DNA of 64,000 nucleotides from an uncultured Eubacteriales bacterium. GTDB lineage: Bacteria; Bacillota; Clostridia; Oscillospirales; CAG-272. Both the position numbers and the translations under genes were made by a program. A model generated the notes under the pieces. That model made no database searches. It was not told where the DNA came from and saw only the letters and a program-made list of their open reading frames with translations. This document shows, piece after piece, positions 58,130-64,000 of the stretch (within the stretch, counting starts at the first letter, position 1; every line of letters begins with the position of its first letter). The DNA is taken from assembly GCA_902491535.1 (NCBI GenBank), contig CABUHS010000006.1, forward strand, positions 1 through 64,000. Reading direction: 5' to 3'.

Positions 58130-59215
58130 ATGCTCGGACGGGTTAAGCTCGGAAAAAGTGGAATAGAGGTTTCCCGGATATGCTTTGGTTCGCTCACTGT
58201 AAGTGCGCTCGGGGCAAATCTTCCTGTAAGCCGCGGCGCGCAAGTCATAGCATATGCGCTTGAAAACGGGATAAATTTTATTGATACGGCACAGTATTAT
58301 CAGAATTATGAGGTTATACGCGAGGGAATAGCTCTGTACAGGGAACGAAGCGGAGCGGCTGCCGAGGCTCCGGTTATTTGTTCAAAAACATATGCGTGGA
58401 ACCGTGAGCTTGCACAGACGGCGGTAGATGAGGCGAGAAGCGCACTGAACCGTGATGTAATAGATATCTTTATGCTTCATGAGCAGGAGAGTATGGATAC
58501 GCTGCGCGGCCATGCTGAGGCTCTTGAATATCTTTACGAATGCCGTGACCGTGGGATAATAAGAGCGGTCGGTATATCTACTCATTGCGTTGACGCTGTG
58601 AATGCAGCATGCGAGATAAGTCATTCACACGGACAGGGACTTGATGTTGTGTTCCCGATGTATAATAAGAGCGGACTCGGTATACATCTGCCGCGCAGCG
58701 TATCTTCGGAAGCACTTACCGAAGAAGAACGAAAACTTGCTGCACGGACTGAAATGTATAATGCGATAAAACGGTGTCATGACCGCGGCATAGGTGTTAT
58801 GCTTATGAAGGTGTTCGGAGGAGGTCATTTGCTTGGAGAAGCGGTTCCGGAAAATGTATCTGCCGGGAATTTTAACAGACCTTCTTCCCGCGCTGCCGAA
58901 GCGCTGAAATTTGCGATAGACTGTGACGCTGCCGATTCAGTGGCGCTCGGAATGCAGTCCGAGGATGAGGTCGCGGAGAATATACGGTTTTTTGAGTCCG
59001 GAAGCTTTTCCGACGAATTCTGCAGGATAACCGACCGCAGACAGAGAAAGCTTATTGTGGAGGATTACTGCGAAGGCTGCGGAAGATGCGTTCGCAGATG
59101 CGGCTCGGGAGCTATGAGCATAAAAGACGGAGTTGCTTTTTGCGATACTGAAAAATGTGTTCTTTGCGGATACTGCGCAGGCGTCTGCCCGCATTTTGCA
59201 ATTAAAGTGGTGTGA
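58130..59215 (+). CDS. Aldo/keto reductase fused to 2[4Fe-4S] ferredoxin domain
   Basis: 361 residues. The N-terminal TIM barrel (residues 1-300) has the AKR pattern: DTAQYY with the predicted catalytic Tyr, KTYAWN with Lys, and LHEQESMD. The C-terminal 60 residues are a bacterial ferredoxin domain with CEGCGRCVRRC and CVLCGYCAGVCP, two complete Cys clusters. Such fusions are frequent in anaerobes and couple carbonyl reduction to ferredoxin or NAD(P)H. GAAAGGA lies before the ATG. It ends at a terminator and is not obviously in an operon. Confidence 0.93.
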   Translation: MLGRVKLGKSGIEVSRICFGSLTVSALGANLPVSRGAQVIAYALENGINFIDTAQYYQNYEVIREGIALYRERSGAAAEAPVICSKTYAWNRELAQTAVDEARSALNRDVIDIFMLHEQESMDTLRGHAEALEYLYECRDRGIIRAVGISTHCVDAVNAACEISHSHGQGLDVVFPMYNKSGLGIHLPRSVSSEALTEEERKLAARTEMYNAIKRCHDRGIGVMLMKVFGGGHLLGEAVPENVSAGNFNRPSSRAAEALKFAIDCDAADSVALGMQSEDEVAENIRFFESGSFSDEFCRITDRRQRKLIVEDYCEGCGRCVRRCGSGAMSIKDGVAFCDTEKCVLCGYCAGVCPHFAIKVV

Positions 59216-59285
59216 CATACCGCATTTAAATAAAAAAGAACGGGTTAACCGAGCCTTAAACTTAAAATTTATGATATGTGGTGTT

Positions 59286-59319
59286 GCGGTGCTGTCTTTC
59301 TGTTGCAGTACCGCTTTTT
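59286..59319 (+). terminator. Terminator after the aldo/keto reductase gene
   Basis: GCGGTGCTG (59286-59294) pairs with CAGTACCGC (59306-59314) with one G-T, followed by TTTTT. Confidence 0.8.
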
Positions 59320-59426
59320 CTATGATATTTAGCGAAAAGTTATATCCTGAGATGAACCTTTTAATATCTGTATCCGTCTATATAGGTGAAACCGGTTTTA
59401 ATTACTGTATTACGGGAGGTGATGAT

Positions 59427-60698
59427 ATGGAGGATTTTGAAAAATTACTGAATGCGGAACGAGTATCTGTGGAACGTTTTGTTAGATTTCGCTTGAACTG
59501 TAAAGCCGATGCAGATGACGTTTTGCAGGAGGTCTACTTGACAGCATATAAGAAATTTTCTCAGTTGAAGAATAAAGAATCTTTTAAAGCTTGGATCATA
59601 AGTATTGCAAGAAACAAGTGCAATGACTATTTCCGTAAAAAGGCGGTTCAGTTTGAAATCCCGATAGATATATTGTCGGAAAAAGAACTGTCGGAAAGCA
59701 GATACGGTGTTTTTGAGGTATATACTGTAAGAGAAACTCTTGGCCTGTTAGACAATAAAGATAAACAAATTCTTTATCTTTATTTTTGGAAGGAAATGCC
59801 GCAGTCGGAAATTGCAAAAAGACTGGACATTCCGGTCGGAACTGTGAAAAGCAGATTGTATACTGCGAAGCAAAATTTCAAAAATAAATATCCTTATCAT
59901 GCCGATATGAGAAAAGGAGAGTATAATATGAAAAATTTACCTGAATTTATTCCGGAATATACAATAGAAGAAAGCTTTAAGGCGCCGTTCCCGGTAAAAT
60001 GGGAAGAGCTAATGGGATGGTTTCTTGTGCCGAAACTCGGAGAAAAACTTTCTTGGGGTATGTATGATATTCCCTCGCGTAAGTGTGCCCATGTGTGTGA
60101 TATGAAAGTTACCGGCAAAGCAAAAGTTCACGGTATTGAGGGGGTGGAGTTTACGGCAAGAGAGGCATCATATTCCGGCAAAGAGATTATTGACCGAACT
60201 TTTGTTGCTCAACTTACGGATACGCATTGCCGTTACCTTGCTACACTGAGGAATGACGGAGATGTCAGAAATTATATTACTTTTCTTGACGGAGATGAGT
60301 TTTTGCCTAACTGGGGTTTCGGTGAAAATAATATCGGAAATGAAACAAATTTAGCGCCGAAAGGCGATATATGCAGAAAAGGAACATCTGTTACGACGAG
60401 CGCAGATAAAGATTTTCTGTTGGATGTTGTGGGACGGTATACCGTTACGATAAACGGTAGAAGCTATGATACTATATGTGTTATGGATATCGAAACCTAT
60501 GATTGCGGGGTCTTATCAGAGCAGTTTTTAGATGAGAACGGCAAAACGATTCTTTGGCGCAGATTCAACCGTGATGACTGGGCGATAGATCGTTACAAAA
60601 AGAAATGGAGTGAACAGCTTCCTGATAACGAAAGACTCAACGTCAACGGAACTACGTATGTACATTGGTATGATTGCATAACAGACTATATTATGTAA
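59427..60698 (+). CDS. ECF sigma factor fused to a beta-rich domain of unknown function
   Basis: 423 residues from ATG 59427, 5 bases after GGGAGGTG. Residues 1-165 are an ECF sigma factor: region 2 (ADDVLQEVYLTAYKKF, RNKCNDYFRK) and region 4 (QSEIAKRLDIPVGTVKSRLYTAKQNFK). From residue 168 a new segment begins at an in-frame ATG (59928) with its own strong site AAAGGAG 8 bases upstream; it is rich in beta strands and aromatic residues, with no family I recognise. No anti-sigma gene follows, so the second part may play that sensing role, or the two may be separable products. The start of region 2 and the DNA-binding helix look intact. Confidence 0.82.
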   Translation: MEDFEKLLNAERVSVERFVRFRLNCKADADDVLQEVYLTAYKKFSQLKNKESFKAWIISIARNKCNDYFRKKAVQFEIPIDILSEKELSESRYGVFEVYTVRETLGLLDNKDKQILYLYFWKEMPQSEIAKRLDIPVGTVKSRLYTAKQNFKNKYPYHADMRKGEYNMKNLPEFIPEYTIEESFKAPFPVKWEELMGWFLVPKLGEKLSWGMYDIPSRKCAHVCDMKVTGKAKVHGIEGVEFTAREASYSGKEIIDRTFVAQLTDTHCRYLATLRNDGDVRNYITFLDGDEFLPNWGFGENNIGNETNLAPKGDICRKGTSVTTSADKDFLLDVVGRYTVTINGRSYDTICVMDIETYDCGVLSEQFLDENGKTILWRRFNRDDWAIDRYKKKWSEQLPDNERLNVNGTTYVHWYDCITDYIM

Positions 60699-60735
60699 AA
60701 GACAGTGCAGGGCTTATAGCCCTGCACTGTCTTTT
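60697..60735. terminator. Bidirectional terminator, 18-bp arms
   Basis: AAAAGACAGTGCAGGGCT (60697-60714) and AGCCCTGCACTGTCTTTT (60718-60735) around TAT, between the convergent sigma and trmB genes. Confidence 0.95.
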
Positions 60736-60765
60736 ACTGCTGTTTATATTGAGTATCTGTCAATT

Positions 60766-61431
60766 TCAGTTTACTTGACCATCGCACGGATATGACGCGC
60801 GCAGATGATTAATAGTTTTACCGCGCTCCGAGAAAGCTGTTTCATACTCGGTTATTATATTGTCCTTGCTGTACGGCTCGGAATGGAGATCGCGTGTTAC
60901 TTCGGTCATTTTCCATCCGCACTCGCTCAGCTGCTCAAGAGTGAAATCGAAAAGACCGTCGTTATCCGTCTTTATTATAAGCTCTCCGCCTTCTGTAAGA
61001 ATTCTTTTGTATCTGTCAAGAAATGTTCGGTATGTAAGACGGCGTTTCGCATGTCTTGCTTTAGGCCACGGATCGCTGAAATTCAGATATATACGGCTTA
61101 CAGAGCGCGGCTCAAATATTTCATCGAGACGCTCGGCGCTTACATTCATGAATCTCAGATTTTCGGGACAGCCGCCCTCCAGTCCTTTAGCGCGCTCCAT
61201 TGCGAGCATTATAACGTCGGTGACAAGCTCCATAGCGATAAAATTACATTCCGTTTCACGCTGAGCCATTTCGGTAATAAATTTACCTTTGCCGCAGCCT
61301 ATCTCAAGGCAGAGCGGCCGTTTTTCTGAAGTATTACTGCTGTCCGGAAATGCTTCCGCAGGTGAGCTTACAAGCAGGTCTGCGCATGCGGCGAGACGCT
61401 GCTCTCCGTTTCTTTTTTTTCGTACTCTCAT
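60766..61431 (-). CDS. trmB: tRNA (guanine-N7-)-methyltransferase
   Basis: 221 residues. The SAM-binding motif is EIGCGKGKF, followed by FSDPWPKARHAKRRL, the TrmB signature with the catalytic Asp, and a C-terminal TEYE segment. It methylates G46 in the tRNA variable loop. A 5-residue-longer basic N-terminus (MRVRKKR) is usual. Transcribed on the minus strand from a perfect promoter at 61565-61593 with a leader of about 130 bases containing two hairpins. Confidence 0.94.
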   Translation of the reverse strand: MRVRKKRNGEQRLAACADLLVSSPAEAFPDSSNTSEKRPLCLEIGCGKGKFITEMAQRETECNFIAMELVTDVIMLAMERAKGLEGGCPENLRFMNVSAERLDEIFEPRSVSRIYLNFSDPWPKARHAKRRLTYRTFLDRYKRILTEGGELIIKTDNDGLFDFTLEQLSECGWKMTEVTRDLHSEPYSKDNIITEYETAFSERGKTINHLRASYPCDGQVN

Positions 61432-61467
61432 ATTGCTTTTTTCTCCGCTTTATGTTATACTGAAAAT

Positions 61468-61546
61468 GCATCGTAAATTGCGATGCCCGTATTTTGATAT
61501 TTGTTTAAAAGTTTTAAAGCTGTTTTGATTCGGTATTTTATACGGG
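61468..61546 (-). other. Dyads in the trmB leader
   Basis: GCATCG/CGATGC (61468-61473 with 61481-61486) and CCCGTAT/ATACGGG (61486-61492 with 61540-61546) occur in the transcribed leader of trmB. The first is followed by ATTTTC on the minus strand, so it could act as a weak attenuator. Confidence 0.35.
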
Positions 61547-61564
61547 ATTTTTCCATACTTTACA

Positions 61565-61593
61565 ATTATACCAACTCTGTTGCTTTTTGTCAA
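61565..61593 (-). promoter_or_regulatory. Perfect sigma-A promoter of trmB
   Basis: Minus-strand TTGACA (61588-61593), 17-bp spacer, TATAAT (61565-61570). Confidence 0.88.
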
Positions 61594-61677
61594 TTCCGTA
61601 CTGCTGTTTTTAAAGATTTCAGGCGGACCGTCAGGACAGTGTGTGTTATATAATACATGAAAGGAATGTCATATACA

Positions 61678-63126
61678 ATGAACGAAACTCAATTTTTATC
61701 CGATCTGCGTAAGCGGCTGGTCGAAAGCAATGTCGACAGCTCCGATGCGGACAAATATGCTGAGCAGTTCAAGCGATATTTTGACAACTTATCGGAGGAC
61801 GAGGTCGACGAACAGATGAGTTCTGTCGACAGTATGGACAGTATTGTAAACAATCTCGTTGCTCTTATTGAAGCAAAGAAAATGCGCAGGATGCAGAATG
61901 AAGGCGGCGCGTCTGATAATTCCTCATCTGTCAGCTCGGACGGGAAAGAGGATACCGATGATGCTTTGGATTCCGCAGAACCGTCAGAATTATGCAGCAC
62001 AGCTTCCGAAGCTACGGATATTATGAAAATTTCATTTTCTGATGACGCTTCCGATGATGAACCGTCCGACTTGAGCGAACCGGATGCTTTGACGAGTGAT
62101 GATTTGGATGGGCATAACGAAGGCAAAGAAGAATGTTCAACTCTGAAATTTGACGGAGATGCATATTTATCGGACGCTGATGAGACATCCGGCGGTTTGG
62201 ACGGAGTTGATTCTTCGGCGGATAGCTGCACTGAATCCGCTTTTCCGGTAAACGATGATGACAGTTCGGCGGTTACAGGAGAGTTTGTACCGGTAAAGAC
62301 ATCTGACTGTGCAGAGTACCGTGAGCTTAAGCCTGAAATTGTCGGAGGAGACAGCGAGGAAAGGGTTATTTGCGGGAATTCGCGTATCGGTAAACGGGAT
62401 GATGCGGAATACGGTGTAAAAACAGAGACCTTTTCCGAGGCAGTAGCCTTCGATGAAGGATTTTTCTTCGAGGATGAGCTTTCAAATGCTGCATACAATG
62501 CCGCATATAACGATACATACAGCGACGATGAATTTGTGATACCGAGTGAACCGGGACCGCATGATGCAATAATAAGCGCAACCCGCGGGAGGCTTCCGGA
62601 GCGGAGAAAGTCTGATTCAGTTGAAGAATATGACTGCGAAGAGGAACTTACGGGTATACGTAAGTATATATATCGCTCGCCGGCAAGGATATGGGCGGAT
62701 ATTAACTCTGAGACGGGTAAAAAACGTTTTTGGGGAATCTCTCTCGGTACTCTTCCTGTTACTATCCCTCTTGCGATAATACTTTTTGGACTTTTTGCGG
62801 GTGCTTTTGCAGTGCTTGCGGGAGTCATACTGACTATGATAGCCGGACTTATCGCAGTTACGGTGGCAGGCTCTGCATTTTCGCTGATTTCCGTAGTTTA
62901 CGGAATAACACAGCTTTTCTCGACAGTACCTGTCGGTGTTTATGAAATAGGCGTCGGGATCATCTCTGCCGGAATTACGATTCTCGCCGGCATACTGATA
63001 TATAATGCAGCGGTGAGACTTATGCCGGTAGCTATAGGCTATCTGATCAGATTTTTCTTTTATACGGTCGACCGTATAAAAGGGCTTGTATATCATTTCA
63101 GAGAGGAGTGTGCTAAGCTGAAATGA
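61678..63126 (+). CDS. HAAS/DUF1700-like membrane protein with acidic linker
   Basis: 482 residues from ATG 61678 (GAAAGGA about 12 bases before). Residues 1-60 form a helical HAAS-type domain (FLSDLRKRL, then EEYF-like YAEQFKRYFDNLSEDEVDEQ in pieces). Residues 70-320 are Ser/Asp/Glu-rich and probably disordered. About four transmembrane helices lie between residues 355 and 465. HAAS/DUF1700 proteins often pair with a DUF4097 protein and a PadR regulator in envelope stress or lantibiotic-response loci; here the next gene is DUF4097-like with overlapping ATGA, but no PadR gene is seen. The long acidic insert is unusual for the family. Confidence 0.72.
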   Translation: MNETQFLSDLRKRLVESNVDSSDADKYAEQFKRYFDNLSEDEVDEQMSSVDSMDSIVNNLVALIEAKKMRRMQNEGGASDNSSSVSSDGKEDTDDALDSAEPSELCSTASEATDIMKISFSDDASDDEPSDLSEPDALTSDDLDGHNEGKEECSTLKFDGDAYLSDADETSGGLDGVDSSADSCTESAFPVNDDDSSAVTGEFVPVKTSDCAEYRELKPEIVGGDSEERVICGNSRIGKRDDAEYGVKTETFSEAVAFDEGFFFEDELSNAAYNAAYNDTYSDDEFVIPSEPGPHDAIISATRGRLPERRKSDSVEEYDCEEELTGIRKYIYRSPARIWADINSETGKKRFWGISLGTLPVTIPLAIILFGLFAGAFAVLAGVILTMIAGLIAVTVAGSAFSLISVVYGITQLFSTVPVGVYEIGVGIISAGITILAGILIYNAAVRLMPVAIGYLIRFFFYTVDRIKGLVYHFREECAKLK

Positions 63127-64000
63127 AGCCTACCTCTGTAATTTTTATAATAGTTGCGGTTGTTCTTATTATTGCTGGTACAATTACCTGTTCGGTCGCT
63201 CAGAGCAATGCCGAAAAAGAAGGCGTTGATATTTTCAGTTATAATTATAATGAATCCGGTGATCTGCTCGATACGGTGGATTTTAGGGCAGAGAATGTAA
63301 ACCGGATAAAAATCTCGCTCGGACGCTGTGATGTACATATAATCGGAGGCGGTGACCGTGCCGAAGCCGAACTTGTGAATTTTGAAAGATATAAATACAG
63401 TCTGTCTATGACTGACGGTGAACTTAAAATAACCGATGGGATAGGCTTCGGTTCGTTTGTGACGGTTTCATCAGGCGGTATTTCATTTGACGGTATGCGT
63501 TATCTGTTTCCGTTTGGCGGAAAGGGCAGAATCAGAATAGATGAAAACGCAAAGCGTTCGGTGACTGTTTATCTTCCTGATACGCTGGGTATCAGAAAAA
63601 TTGATATCGAAGTTCAGGAGGGCGATGTGATGTTTGAAAACATTGCCTATAATGCGGATTGCAGCGTAGTATCCTCCTTAGGAAATATTTCGGTTATCGG
63701 AAATGCGCAGGTTCAGACAGGATACAGCCTGACTGCGGAAAGCGGAGACATAATCTTTGATCATCCCGCATTTGCCGGAGTTGCCGATATGCATAGCTCA
63801 TCTGGCAATATAGGAATAACAGTTGCCCGTGACAATGAATGTGAATATAGGGTTGACGCTCCGCTCGGATCGGTCATGTATTACGGTACATCCGCTGGGC
63901 ATGCATATCATTCCGGTACTACATATCCGTGTAAAATAACAGCTGCGTCTGATAAAGGAAATATAGCTGTAGATTCCCCGGCTTCAGATCAGACTCAGGA
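63123..64000 (+). CDS. DUF4097-like secreted beta-repeat protein, partial
   Basis: The frame opens at ATG 63123, overlapping the upstream stop (ATGA), and stays open to the window end, giving 292 residues with no stop. The N-terminus is a signal anchor (VIFIIVAVVLIIAGTI in part). Repeated short beta motifs follow (RIKISLGRCDVHIIG, SLGNISVIGN, SSGNIGITV), the pattern of DUF4097 right-handed beta-helix-like proteins. It would face outward and probably works with the preceding membrane protein. The C-terminus is unknown. Confidence 0.78.
   Translation, partial: MKPTSVIFIIVAVVLIIAGTITCSVAQSNAEKEGVDIFSYNYNESGDLLDTVDFRAENVNRIKISLGRCDVHIIGGGDRAEAELVNFERYKYSLSMTDGELKITDGIGFGSFVTVSSGGISFDGMRYLFPFGGKGRIRIDENAKRSVTVYLPDTLGIRKIDIEVQEGDVMFENIAYNADCSVVSSLGNISVIGNAQVQTGYSLTAESGDIIFDHPAFAGVADMHSSSGNIGITVARDNECEYRVDAPLGSVMYYGTSAGHAYHSGTTYPCKITAASDKGNIAVDSPASDQTQ

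Noticed and set aside
1..64000. CRISPR arrays, rRNA genes, complete insertion sequences
   Set aside because: No regularly spaced repeats, rRNA-like sequence or transposase gene was seen in the window; the only mobile-element gene is the partial recombinase at the left edge.

Overview
The window looks like a chromosome segment of a Gram-positive, low-to-mid GC member of the Clostridia, probably a gut-type anaerobe. This rests on the gene set (IreB, FloA, LtaS-type sulfatase, class B sortase, DUF1836 regulator, two CmpB-type membrane proteins, YitT, two ferrous-iron FeoB systems, a ferredoxin-fused aldo/keto reductase), strong AGGAGG-type ribosome sites, and many near-perfect sigma-A promoters (TTGACA, 17 bp, TATAAT). 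I cannot name a genus.

Layout. 1-330: tail of a serine recombinase, the edge of a mobile element. 544-4370: a PfkB-kinase/AraC-regulator fusion facing a MATE exporter and a polysaccharide deacetylase. 4483-4558: tRNA-Pro(GGG). 4823-13301: a carbohydrate/lipid block with two tandem GH95 fucosidase-like enzymes, a HAD phosphatase fused to a C_GCAxxG_C_C domain, a ceramidase-like hydrolase and a NagD-like phosphatase. 13647-16820: two tandem HTH-ADP-ribosylglycohydrolase fusions, followed by a candidate structured RNA and a long sigma factor with a C-terminal extension (to 18784). 19196-22537: S1-domain protein, DUF1836 regulator, a CmpB-type membrane protein and a ComEC-like metallo-hydrolase. 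22797-28321: FeoA-FeoB fusion with its Cys-rich partner, then a Cd/Zn efflux operon (separate HMA protein, P1B ATPase, CadC-type repressor) behind a perfect 34-bp palindrome. 28591-33769: glycosyltransferase, xpt, C39-like surface protein, purF, HAD phosphatase. 33897-39538: PAS protein, uvrB, uvrA. 39733-42140: a second FeoA/FeoB pair. 42534-45100: aconitase-superfamily hydratase and a small acidic protein. 45240-50559: GH3 hexosaminidase, an unknown protein, floA and a divergent dxs. 50789-57358: LtaS-like enzyme, CmpB-type protein, rarA (frameshifted in this sequence), YitT protein, class B sortase. 57678-64000: ireB, aldo/keto reductase, an ECF sigma factor fused to a beta-rich domain, trmB, and a HAAS-like/DUF4097 pair cut by the window end.

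The items I consider most worth following are the tandem HTH-ADP-ribosylglycohydrolase fusions with the adjacent structured RNA, the domain fusions (PfkB-AraC, HAD-C_GCAxxG_C_C, sigma factor plus sensor-like domain, twice), the hairpin-forming 60-bp intergenic repeat, and the doubly frameshifted rarA with a Ser/Asp-rich insert. All family calls come from reading protein motifs by eye; no database search was run.
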